From: GCA-002727615 sp964442655
GTDB lineage: Bacteria > Pseudomonadota > Alphaproteobacteria > TMED109
NCBI GenBank assembly: GCA_964442655.1
Contig: CAYTZM010000018.1
Location: 1-15,473 of the forward strand
Length of the DNA: 15,473 nt
Direction of reading: 5' to 3'
The notes below the pieces were generated by a model, which saw only the letters and a list, made by a program, of their open reading frames with translations, ran no database searches and was not told the DNA's origin. This document shows, piece by piece, positions 1 through 6,135 of the stretch (position 1 is its first letter; each line of letters opens with the position of its first letter). The position numbers and the translations under genes are program-made.

Positions 1-1237
1 AAGCTTTTCCAATTAGCATATTATTTTTAATACCTATAATTTTACATTTATGTATTTTTCTATTTTTAGTATTTAATACTTTAACTGTTAAAAAGTTTTC
101 ACTATGTCCAATGCCATTATTATCTTCTACAAGTACTTTCTGCGTGCTATTTACAGATTTTTTAAGAGCTTTTTTTAATTGAAAGTCTCCATATTCCCTT
201 AACTCTTTAGCTCTTATTTTTCTTATACAATTTAATACTTGCGGCATTTTAGATGCAGGAGTTTTTATTCTTTGAGAATATGGAAAAACATGCAGAAAAG
301 TAAGATTTAAGTTTTTTATAGCATTCAAAGTGTTTTTATGAGCATCTTCTGTTTCTGTTGGGAAGCCTGCTATTAAGTCGGCTCCGAATAATATATTTTG
401 TCTTATATTTTTTAGTTCATTTATAATATTTTCAACATCTTCTGTGGAGTGTCGTCTTTTCATTCTTTTCAATATTAAGTTATCGTGGCTTTGTAGACTT
501 AAATGAATATGAGGCATTAATCTTTCTTCATATCTAAAAGCTTCTATTAAATCATTATCAATTTCAGCAGGATCTATAGAAGAGATTCTTAATCTTTTTA
601 ATTTAGGAACAAATTTAAGAATTTTTTTAACTAATTTTCCTAAGTTATAATTTCCTGGTAAATCTTCACCATAAGAAGTTAAGTTCACTCCTGTTAAAAT
701 AACTTCTTTTATTCCTGAATTAATAATTGTTTTAATGTCATCTATGATTATACCAGAAGGGACACTTTCACTATTTCCTCTAGCTATTGTTATTACACAA
801 AAAGTACAGGAATGATTGCATCCATTCTGGATTCTAATAAAAGCTTTAGTTTTTTCTTTATTATTTTTTAATAAATTTAAATGATTTGCATCTTCTTTAA
901 TTGCTTCTTTATTATTTATTTGTGGATGTAGCCCCCAAGATGAAGGGATAAGTTTATTTTTATTAGGAATAATTTTATCTATTTCTGGCATTTTTTTCCA
1001 TTTTTCTTGATCTAATTCTACTGCACATCCTGTTGCCATAATGAAAGCTTTGGGATTATTTTTTCTAGCTTTCCTTATTTCTTGTCTTGCTTGTCTTTCG
1101 GCTTCTCCAGTTACAGCACAAGTGTTTACAACAACGATGTTTTTATTTGTCGATAAATTTTGATAAGTTTTAATTTTTTCACTCTCGTATGAATTTAATC
1201 TACACCCCAGAGTAATTGTTTTTATATTGTTTTTCAT
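1..1237 (-). CDS. mtaB: tRNA-t6A37 methylthiotransferase MtaB, 3' end cut off by the window edge
   Basis: This is a radical-SAM methylthiotransferase that, in known family members, converts t6A37 to ms2t6A37 in ANN-decoding tRNAs. The visible 412 residues show the N-terminal UPF0004 domain with its three cluster cysteines (C12 in GCRLNSYE, C40 in NTCAVTGEAE, C71 in TGCAVE). The radical-SAM CxxxCxxC motif follows (C140, C144, C147 in CNHSCTFC), then LTGVNLTSYG at 181-190 and LIAGFPTET at 288-296. The closing residues from about 365 look like the start of a TRAM RNA-binding domain, so only a short C-terminal piece is missing. The start is fixed by the ATGA overlap with the dapF stop (1234-1237). 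The GCRLNxxE start and the TPASKMP segment (326-332) favour MtaB over MiaB or RimO. In many Alphaproteobacteria ftsY follows this pair; here that would lie outside the window. Confidence 0.93.
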   Translation of the reverse strand, partial: MKNNIKTITLGCRLNSYESEKIKTYQNLSTNKNIVVVNTCAVTGEAERQARQEIRKARKNNPKAFIMATGCAVELDQEKWKKMPEIDKIIPNKNKLIPSSWGLHPQINNKEAIKEDANHLNLLKNNKEKTKAFIRIQNGCNHSCTFCVITIARGNSESVPSGIIIDDIKTIINSGIKEVILTGVNLTSYGEDLPGNYNLGKLVKKILKFVPKLKRLRISSIDPAEIDNDLIEAFRYEERLMPHIHLSLQSHDNLILKRMKRRHSTEDVENIINELKNIRQNILFGADLIAGFPTETEDAHKNTLNAIKNLNLTFLHVFPYSQRIKTPASKMPQVLNCIRKIRAKELREYGDFQLKKALKKSVNSTQKVLVEDNNGIGHSENFLTVKVLNTKNRKIHKCKIIGIKNNMLIGKA

Positions 1238-2061
1238 TTATTTATACCTAAAGTGCTTAAATCCCCTAAAAAAGATACTGCGATAGGTCCTGTCATAATT
1301 ATATGTTTGTCTGTATCTATATTCCAATTAATATTAAGAGAACCTCCTTCTAAAATTATTTCTGCATTAGAGTCAGTTAGTTTATTTTTAAAGGCAGCTA
1401 CTAAAGCTGCACATGCGCCCGATCCACAAGCTAAAGTTTTACCTGTTCCTCTTTCCCATACTTGAGTTAAAATTTTATTTTTATTTTTTATTTGGCAAAA
1501 TTCTACATTTATTTTTTCTGGGAATAATGAATTATTTTCTATTATAGGTCCAATTTTGTTTATATTTATATTTTTTAAATCATTTACGAAAAAAACTATA
1601 TGAGGGTTTCCTATATTTACAGCTGTTCCATTTTTTAATCCATATTTGTCAAAGTTAATTTTATTTTGTTTTTTTTTTAAAGGGATATCTTTCCAAAAGA
1701 ATTTAGGTTTTCCCATATCAACTTTTATAAGTCCATTTTTTTCTGATTTAGCTTTTATAACTCCTGATATGGTTTGTATGGAAACTTCTTTTTTTGGAGC
1801 TGATGAAAAAAGAATTCCTGCAATACATCTTGCAGCATTTCCACATGCCTCGGCTTCTGATCCATCCGCATTATATATTTTCATATAAATATCTGCCCTT
1901 TTTGAACTTTTTAATTCAATTACTTGATCACATCCGATACCTAGTCTTCTATTAGAAATAAGTTCAATGTATTTTGTATTTAAATTATATTCATTTTTTC
2001 TGGAATCTAAAATAACAAAATCATTTCCTAAGCCATGCATTTTTATGAAAGGTTTTCTCAT
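1234..2061 (-). CDS. dapF: Diaminopimelate epimerase
   Basis: DapF interconverts LL- and meso-diaminopimelate without a cofactor, the last step before lysine and the supply of the peptidoglycan cross-linking amino acid. At 275 residues it has the normal family length. The two half-domains each supply a catalytic cysteine: C73 in EACGNAARC and C212 in LACGSGACA. GNPH (151-154) carries the conserved histidine. The motif before the second cysteine reads WERGTGKTLACGSG: Lys208 stands where E. coli-type enzymes have Glu (GAGET). From memory, alphaproteobacterial DapF proteins often vary at this site, so I do not read it as loss of function. The start gives the standard MHGLGNDF region at residues 8-15 and is preceded by a GAG-type ribosome site. 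It is first in a divergent two-gene operon with mtaB. The upstream DNA is nearly pure A/T and several -10-like boxes are possible, so I call no promoter. Confidence 0.96.
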   Translation of the reverse strand: MRKPFIKMHGLGNDFVILDSRKNEYNLNTKYIELISNRRLGIGCDQVIELKSSKRADIYMKIYNADGSEAEACGNAARCIAGILFSSAPKKEVSIQTISGVIKAKSEKNGLIKVDMGKPKFFWKDIPLKKKQNKINFDKYGLKNGTAVNIGNPHIVFFVNDLKNININKIGPIIENNSLFPEKINVEFCQIKNKNKILTQVWERGTGKTLACGSGACAALVAAFKNKLTDSNAEIILEGGSLNINWNIDTDKHIIMTGPIAVSFLGDLSTLGINK

Positions 2062-2116
2062 TATAATCTCTATATAAATTTATTTTTTTAATATAATATT
2101 AATATATAAAGAATAG

Positions 2117-2145
2117 TTGACGTTTTAGCTAGTAAGATGTACTAA
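2117..2145 (+). promoter_or_regulatory. Candidate sigma-70 promoter for ffh and the genes after it
   Basis: TTGACG (2117-2122) matches five of six consensus -35 bases. A 17-base spacer leads to TACTAA (2140-2145), a poor -10 box preceded by TG at 2138-2139. Transcription would then begin near 2150-2153 and give a leader of roughly 105 bases containing the hairpin at 2195-2225. The -35 is convincing in such AT-rich DNA; the -10 is not, and other A/T boxes nearby could serve. No other equally good -35 appears in the 195-base gap. Confidence 0.4.
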
Positions 2146-2180
2146 ATACTCTAATTTTAAAGTTTAATTATTATTTTAAT

Positions 2181-2250
2181 GGCTTTGAGGAGCTACACTG
2201 GTCTACGAGTTTCGTTCGCCGGTGTTAATCTTTTACAATGAAAGACTGAG
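2181..2250 (+). promoter_or_regulatory. Structured 5' leader of ffh (candidate cis-regulatory RNA)
   Basis: This short segment is far richer in G and C than its surroundings. Bases 2195-2202 pair with 2218-2225 (six Watson-Crick pairs and two G-U wobbles). After a symmetric 2x2 internal loop, ACGA (2205-2208) pairs with TCGT (2212-2215) across a GTT loop, making a 12-pair hairpin. The G-U pairs would be A-C mismatches on the other strand, which favours an RNA read toward ffh. CTTT occurs at 2183-2186 and 2230-2233, and both copies can pair with AAAG (2241-2244) just ahead of the weak ribosome site TGAG (2247-2250), so two exclusive folds are possible. A strong Shine-Dalgarno-like GAGGAG (2187-2192) has no start codon at a usable distance. 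I recall that a conserved 'ffh' RNA motif upstream of alphaproteobacterial ffh has been reported; whether this matches needs a covariance search. It lacks the GGAA / AGCAGCC signature of the SRP 4.5S RNA. Confidence 0.5.
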
Positions 2251-2256
2251 ATAGAT

Positions 2257-3654
2257 ATGTTTGAAAATTTAAGTGATAAATTAGTTTCTGCTTTTGATAA
2301 AATTAGAGGAAAAGGCACTTTATCGGAAAGCGATATTAGTAATGCTATGAAAGAAGTAAGGTTGGCTTTAATTGAAGCGGATGTTGCTTTGGATGTTGTA
2401 AAAAAGTTTATAACTGAAATAACTGAGGAAGCTAAAGGTCAGAAAATTACGAAATCAGTTAAACCTGATCAAATGGTAATAAAAATAGTTCAAGATAAAT
2501 TAACAGAACTTCTTGGTGGAGAAGAAAAAGATAATAATGTAAAATTATTATCTCCTCCTTCATTCATTATGTTAGTAGGTTTACAAGGATCTGGTAAAAC
2601 AACTTCAGCTGCTAAAATGGCTTTGATGCTAAAAAAATCAGGAAAAAAAATTCTTTTAGCATCTTTAGATATTCAAAGGCCTGCTGCTATGGAACAACTT
2701 CAAATTTTGGGAGATCAAATTAGTGTAGATGTGTTGCCGATTGAAAAAGGGCAAAAACCTGTAGATATCACAAAAAGGTCACATAGTGTTGCTAAACTTG
2801 GAAGTTATGATGCAGTGATATTAGATACAGCAGGAAGAGCTAGTGTAGATGATGAATTGATGAATGAATTAAGAGATGTATACGATGCAGCAAATCCTTC
2901 AGAAGTATTTTTAGTAGCTGATGCGATGACAGGTCAAGAAGCAGCGAATGTAGCAAGAAGTTTTAAAGAAAAGTCTAAAGTAACAAGTATAATCTTGACT
3001 AGAGTAGACGGTGATGCTCGTGGAGGCGCTGCTTTAAGCATGTCAAGTATTACTAATTGCCCTATAAAATTTATGGGAACTGGTGAAAAAATAGAGTCTT
3101 TAGAAACATTTAAAGCAGAAAGAATATCTTCTCGTATTTTAGGAATGGGAGATATAGTTGGATTAGTAGAAAAAGCACAAACTGATGTAAAAGAAGTAGA
3201 AGCAAAAGATTTAGCAAAAAAAATATCTAAAGGTACGTTTGATTTTAATGATTTTAGAAAGCAGCTTAATCAAATGAAAAAAATGGGAGGAATGCAGGGA
3301 ATATTAAATTTGCTTCCAGGAGCCCAAAAGATAAAAAAGCAAATGGCTGTTGGTGGGTTAGATGATAAAATATTAGTACGTATGGATTCAATGATTTCAT
3401 CTATGACGAATAGGGAAAGAATCAATCCAAAGTTATTAAATGGATCACGTAAAAGAAGGATTGCTACTGGTTCGGGAAATTCAGTTCAAGATTTAAATCG
3501 TTTATTAAAACAATTTAAACAAATGACATTGATGATGAAAAAAATGGGTAAAAAAGGAGGAGGAATGGACATGATGGATATGCAAGGTATGGATTTGCCT
3601 GGCGGATTACCAAAAGGTTTTAATCCTGGAAATATACCATTTAGAAGAAAATAA
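2257..3654 (+). CDS. ffh: Signal recognition particle protein Ffh (SRP54 GTPase)
   Basis: Ffh binds 4.5S RNA and signal sequences of nascent membrane proteins and delivers ribosomes to FtsY at the inner membrane. The 465 residues show the helical N domain (1 to about 95). The GTPase follows, with P-loop GLQGSGKTT (108-116), DIQRPAA (138-144), DTAGR (190-194), TRVDGDARGG (248-257) and GTGEKIESLETF (275-286). The methionine-rich M domain begins near 328 and includes the SRP-RNA-binding segment INPKLLNGSRKRRIATGSG (389-407). The tail after 430 is Gly/Met-rich with a basic end (FRRK). The start is firm: an in-frame TGA at 2239-2241 excludes an upstream extension and MFENLSDKL is the usual family start. 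The ribosome site is weak (TGAG, 2247-2250), so the structured leader may matter for translation. rpsP follows after 37 bases. Confidence 0.97.
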   Translation: MFENLSDKLVSAFDKIRGKGTLSESDISNAMKEVRLALIEADVALDVVKKFITEITEEAKGQKITKSVKPDQMVIKIVQDKLTELLGGEEKDNNVKLLSPPSFIMLVGLQGSGKTTSAAKMALMLKKSGKKILLASLDIQRPAAMEQLQILGDQISVDVLPIEKGQKPVDITKRSHSVAKLGSYDAVILDTAGRASVDDELMNELRDVYDAANPSEVFLVADAMTGQEAANVARSFKEKSKVTSIILTRVDGDARGGAALSMSSITNCPIKFMGTGEKIESLETFKAERISSRILGMGDIVGLVEKAQTDVKEVEAKDLAKKISKGTFDFNDFRKQLNQMKKMGGMQGILNLLPGAQKIKKQMAVGGLDDKILVRMDSMISSMTNRERINPKLLNGSRKRRIATGSGNSVQDLNRLLKQFKQMTLMMKKMGKKGGGMDMMDMQGMDLPGGLPKGFNPGNIPFRRK

Positions 3655-3691
3655 AATTTTAAATTAATTTGTAAACAGTAAAGGAAAAAAT

Positions 3692-4357
3692 ATGCCATTA
3701 AAAATAAGGTTAAGTAGAGGAGGTAGTAAAAAAAGACCTCATTATAGAATAGTACTTGCAGATTCACGTGCTGCTAGAGATGGAAGGTTTATTGAAAGAT
3801 TAGGAACATATAATCCGCTTTTATCTAAAGAAAATGATAAACGAGTAATATTTAATGAGGAGAGAATTAAATATTGGTTAAAAAATGGTGCACAACCAAG
3901 TGATAGAATTATTAAATTTTTAGCAGCTGAGAAAATAATGGAAGATATAAAAAGGGATAACCCTATTAAAGCTAAACCTAAGTTGAAGACACAAGAAAGA
4001 TCTCTAGCAGCAAAGGACGCTAAAGAAGCGGAGAAGAAAGCAGAAGAAGCGCCAGCTAAAGAAGAAGCGCCAGCTAAAGAAGAAGCTTCAGTTAAAGAAG
4101 AAGCGTCAGCTAAAGAAGAAGCGTCAGTTAAAGAAGAAGCTTCAGTTAAAGAAGAAGCTTCAGTTAAAGAAGAAGCTTCAGTTAAAGAAGAAGCGTCAGC
4201 TAAAGAAGAAGCGTCAGTTAAAGAAGAAGCGTCAGCTAAAGATGAAGCTTCAGTTAAAGAAGAAGCTTCAGTTAAAGAAGAAGCGCCAGCTAAAGAAGAA
4301 GCTCTAGCTGAAGAAGAAGCGCCAGCTAAGGAAAAAAAGAATAAGAAAAATAAATAA
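3692..4357 (+). CDS. rpsP: 30S ribosomal protein bS16 with a long hexapeptide-repeat tail
   Basis: The first ~83 residues are an ordinary bS16 (MPLKIRLSRGGSKKRPHYRI, then DSRAARDGRFIERLGTYNP at 24-42). This protein binds the 5' domain of 16S rRNA and helps 30S assembly. The protein is 221 residues, against roughly 80-90 for the common form. After a charged linker (about 84-117) come 16 hexads of the form EEA[S/P][V/A]K (118-213) and a basic end, EKKNKKNK. The hexad block has a net charge of about -18 and is therefore acidic, unusual for a ribosomal protein extension. Prolines occur only in units 1, 2, 14 and 16, so units 3-13 could form one long helix with E-to-K (i to i+4) salt bridges; that is inference. 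The ribosome site AAGGA (3681-3685) lies six bases before the ATG. The stop codon abuts the rimM start. The frame stays open throughout, so this is an extension and not a frameshift artefact. Confidence 0.95.
   Translation: MPLKIRLSRGGSKKRPHYRIVLADSRAARDGRFIERLGTYNPLLSKENDKRVIFNEERIKYWLKNGAQPSDRIIKFLAAEKIMEDIKRDNPIKAKPKLKTQERSLAAKDAKEAEKKAEEAPAKEEAPAKEEASVKEEASAKEEASVKEEASVKEEASVKEEASVKEEASAKEEASVKEEASAKDEASVKEEASVKEEAPAKEEALAEEEAPAKEKKNKKNK
4043..4330 (+). repeat. In-frame 18-bp tandem repeat, 16 units, in the 3' part of rpsP
   Basis: There are sixteen contiguous 18-bp units with no spacers. The main types are A = gaagaagcttcagttaaa, B = gaagaagcgtcagctaaa, C = gaagaagcgtcagttaaa and D = gaagaagcgccagctaaa. 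The order is D D A B C A A A B C B A' A D E D', where A' has GAT for the first GAA, E is gaagaagctctagctgaa and D' ends in AAG. Units are identical or differ at one to four positions, silent sites included. This implies recent expansion by slippage or unequal recombination, because selection on the protein alone would not keep silent sites alike. The A-B-C run occurs at units 3-5 and again at 8-10, which points to a five-unit (90-bp) segmental duplication. Because 18 is a multiple of three, copy-number change keeps the frame and the downstream coupling to rimM. Confidence 0.97.
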
Positions 4358-4882
4358 ATGGTGATTAAAATAGATAAGGAAAATATTAATAATTTTATAG
4401 TTATTGGAGTTATTACAGGTAAACATGGTTTAAAAGGTTTAGTAAAAGTAAAGTGGTTTACTGAAACTTTAGAGGGTTTAGAATCATATAACCCAATAAA
4501 ACTATCAAACAATGATACATATTTTTTAAATATTGTATCGGAAAATAAAGGACAAGCAGTTTGTAAATTAGATAATGTCCTAAATGCTAACGAAGCAGAG
4601 TTATTGAAAGGACAAAAAATATTTGCTGAGAGATCTCGTTTTCCAGAATTAAAGGAAAATGAATATTATCAATCTGATTTAGTTGGATGTAAGGTAAATA
4701 CAGTAAATGGAAAGTATATTGGAAAAGTAACAGGAGTTTATGATTATGGTGCCGGCTCTTTATTAGAAATTGGGGATGATTTAATAATATTTAATGATAA
4801 AAACTTTCCTTATGTTAGAACTGATAATAAAGAAATTTTTATGGAAATAGAGAATATTATAGGAAATAATAATGAAAAATAA
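4358..4882 (+). CDS. rimM: Ribosome maturation factor RimM
   Basis: RimM binds the 30S head through uS19 and assists late 16S rRNA processing. The 174 residues fit the family. The N-terminal RimM domain has IGVITGKHGLKGLVKV (16-31), followed by the PRC-barrel domain with ENEYYQSDLVGCKV (100-113) and YDYGAGSLLEI (128-138). The ATG follows the rpsP TAA with no base between, and the upstream sequence is A-rich with no Shine-Dalgarno match. Translation is therefore probably coupled to ribosomes finishing the rpsP repeat tail. A GTG at 4361 is a possible alternative start. The 3' end overlaps trmD by 11 bases. The rpsP-rimM-trmD-rplS order is the classic bacterial one and supports the assignment. 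Confidence 0.95.
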   Translation: MVIKIDKENINNFIVIGVITGKHGLKGLVKVKWFTETLEGLESYNPIKLSNNDTYFLNIVSENKGQAVCKLDNVLNANEAELLKGQKIFAERSRFPELKENEYYQSDLVGCKVNTVNGKYIGKVTGVYDYGAGSLLEIGDDLIIFNDKNFPYVRTDNKEIFMEIENIIGNNNEK

Positions 4883-5573
4883 AAACTGTTTTGAAGCTAG
4901 AGTTCTTACTTTATTCCCTGAGATGTTTCCTGGAATTTTAGCTCATTCTTTAGCTGGAAAAGCTTTAAATAAAAATATATGGAATATAGAAACAATTAAT
5001 GTAAGAGATTATGCAAGTGATAAGTATGGTAGAGTCGATGATGAACCGTATGGAGGTGGCCCAGGAATGATTATGAGAGCTGACGTTTTATCTAGAGCTT
5101 ATGATGAGAATAAGCCGGAAAAAAATTGGAGTAAAATAATTTTAACTCCTAGAGGAAAGCCGTTGACGCAAAAAATTGTTAAAACAATTTCTAAAAAACC
5201 TGGCATAATATTGGTTTGTGGTAGATATGAAGGGGTAGATGAGAGGTTTATAGAATCAAGGTCTCTTGAAGAAATTAGTGTAGGTGATTATATTTTGTCA
5301 GGTGGAGAGCCTGCTGCTTTTATTATATTAGATTCTGTAATACGGTTATTGAGTGGAACTACAGGAAGCAAAGAAAGTCTTATAGAGGAAAGTTTTGAAA
5401 ATAATATATTGGAGTATCCACAGTATACAAGACCATATGATTGGGAAGGCATGAATCCACCTAAGGTGTTATTATCGGGCAACCATAAAGAAATAAAAAA
5501 ATGGCGTGATGAAAAAGCTTTTAAAGATACAAAAAAACGTAGACCTGAGCTTTTATTAGATGAAAAAGATTAA
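4872..5573 (+). CDS. trmD: tRNA (guanine-37 N1)-methyltransferase TrmD
   Basis: TrmD uses S-adenosylmethionine to make m1G37 next to the anticodon, which prevents +1 frameshifting; it acts as a SPOUT-family dimer. The 233 residues contain LFPEMFPG (14-21), YGGGPGM (60-66), the knot segment LVCGRYEGVDERF (114-126), SVGDYILSGGE (136-146), and EYPQYTRP (181-188) followed by VLLSGNHKEI (199-208). At the site of the catalytic Asp of E. coli TrmD (EDSF) this protein has Glu (EESF, 172-175), a conservative change that, from memory, also occurs in other Alphaproteobacteria. The start ATG lies inside the rimM end (11-base overlap), a sign of translational coupling. The first residues before VLTLFPEMF are slightly longer than in many homologues, but no closer start fits. 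Confidence 0.97.
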   Translation: MKNKNCFEARVLTLFPEMFPGILAHSLAGKALNKNIWNIETINVRDYASDKYGRVDDEPYGGGPGMIMRADVLSRAYDENKPEKNWSKIILTPRGKPLTQKIVKTISKKPGIILVCGRYEGVDERFIESRSLEEISVGDYILSGGEPAAFIILDSVIRLLSGTTGSKESLIEESFENNILEYPQYTRPYDWEGMNPPKVLLSGNHKEIKKWRDEKAFKDTKKRRPELLLDEKD

Positions 5574-5614
5574 TATTAATGATAGATATACTTTGTTATT
5601 GAGAGGAAAAGGAA

Positions 5615-6091
5615 ATGAATATAATTGATGAAATAGAACTTGAACAAATGAAGGAAATATCTGAGAAAAGAGAAATTCCTGAATTTTCATCAGGCGATGA
5701 ATTAAAAGTACATTTAAAAGTGGTAGAGGGAACAAGAGAAAGAATTCAAGTTTTTGAAGGTTTATGTATAGCTAGATCTAATAGGGCTTTAAATTCAACT
5801 TTTACTATGAGAAAAATTTCTAATGGAGAAGGAGTAGAAAGAGTATTTCCTTTATATTCTCCTTTAATAGATAAATTGGAAGTAATCAGGAGAGGAGATG
5901 TTAGAAGAGCAAAGCTTTATTATATAAGAAAAAGATCTGGTAAGAAAGCAAGAATTGCAGAGAAGAGGGTAGATAATAAAATAGAAGAAGTGAAGGTTTC
6001 TCCATCTGAAGAGAGTTCTGTTAAGAAAGAAGAACCTATTAAGAAAAAAGATCCTGTTAAGGAAAAAGAAGCTGTTAAAAAAGAAAAATGA
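5615..6091 (+). CDS. rplS: 50S ribosomal protein bL19 with a Lys/Glu hexad tail
   Basis: bL19 sits at the subunit interface of the large subunit. The core covers residues 1 to about 115 and shows FSSGDELKVHLKVVEGTRERIQVFEG (split over 24-49), FTMRKISNGEGVERVFPLYSP (63-83) and LYYIRKRSGKKARI (101-114), all typical. The protein is 158 residues, some 30-40 longer than the usual form. From residue 135 to the last residue (158) the tail falls into four hexads: SVKKEE, PIKKKD, PVKEKE, AVKKEK. They are net basic (about +4), in contrast to the acidic bS16 tail upstream. The ribosome site is strong (AGGAAAAGGA, 5604-5613). The gene is 41 bases after trmD and 41 before leuC, with no terminator visible. 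Confidence 0.96.
   Translation: MNIIDEIELEQMKEISEKREIPEFSSGDELKVHLKVVEGTRERIQVFEGLCIARSNRALNSTFTMRKISNGEGVERVFPLYSPLIDKLEVIRRGDVRRAKLYYIRKRSGKKARIAEKRVDNKIEEVKVSPSEESSVKKEEPIKKKDPVKEKEAVKKEK
6017..6088 (+). repeat. Degenerate four-unit hexad repeat at the 3' end of rplS
   Basis: Four consecutive 18-base units encode SVKKEE, PIKKKD, PVKEKE and AVKKEK, ending exactly at the stop codon. The pattern is [S/P/A][V/I]K[K/E][K/E]x, recognisable at protein level. Unlike the rpsP array the DNA units have diverged, so this is an older or more constrained repeat. Lys and Glu enrichment alone produces weak periodicity, which keeps confidence moderate. Confidence 0.6.
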
Positions 6092-6118
6092 AAGAAAGAA
6101 AAATAGTTCTCTTAGTTT

Positions 6119-6135
6119 GAGGTAAAATAGATTTG
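6119..6135 (+). promoter_or_regulatory. Ribosome binding site and TTG start that fix the leuC start
   Basis: GAGGT (6119-6123) lies nine bases before TTG (6133-6135). An in-frame TGA at 6118-6120 and the codons GGT AAA ATA GAT between it and TTG leave no ATG or GTG option. Starting at TTG gives MSKTLFDKIW, the standard LeuC beginning. The Shine-Dalgarno overlaps the upstream in-frame stop by two bases. Confidence 0.85.

Noticed and set aside
2222..2254. Small frame GTG...TAG of ten codons just before ffh, and an ATG with three codons at 2238
   Set aside because: There is no ribosome site at proper spacing, the codons are unremarkable, and the GTG lies inside the stem of the predicted hairpin.
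2150..2256. Possible 4.5S SRP RNA gene next to ffh
   Set aside because: The conserved SRP domain IV sequence (GGAA tetraloop with the AGCAGCC side) is absent and the hairpin is too short and loop-poor to match.
4043..4330. Tandem array as a CRISPR-like or regulatory repeat
   Set aside because: Units are contiguous without spacers, stay in frame with rpsP and encode a regular hexapeptide, so it is a protein-coding repeat.
3742..4512. A 256-codon open frame on the minus strand across rpsP and into rimM, coding for SSLTEA-like repeats
   Set aside because: It is the antisense reflection of the 18-bp array: the repeat happens to lack stops in that frame. It has no family resemblance and overlaps two certain genes.
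6092..6132. Leucine attenuator or leader peptide before leuC
   Set aside because: The gap is 41 bases, with no short leucine-rich frame and no terminator-like hairpin.
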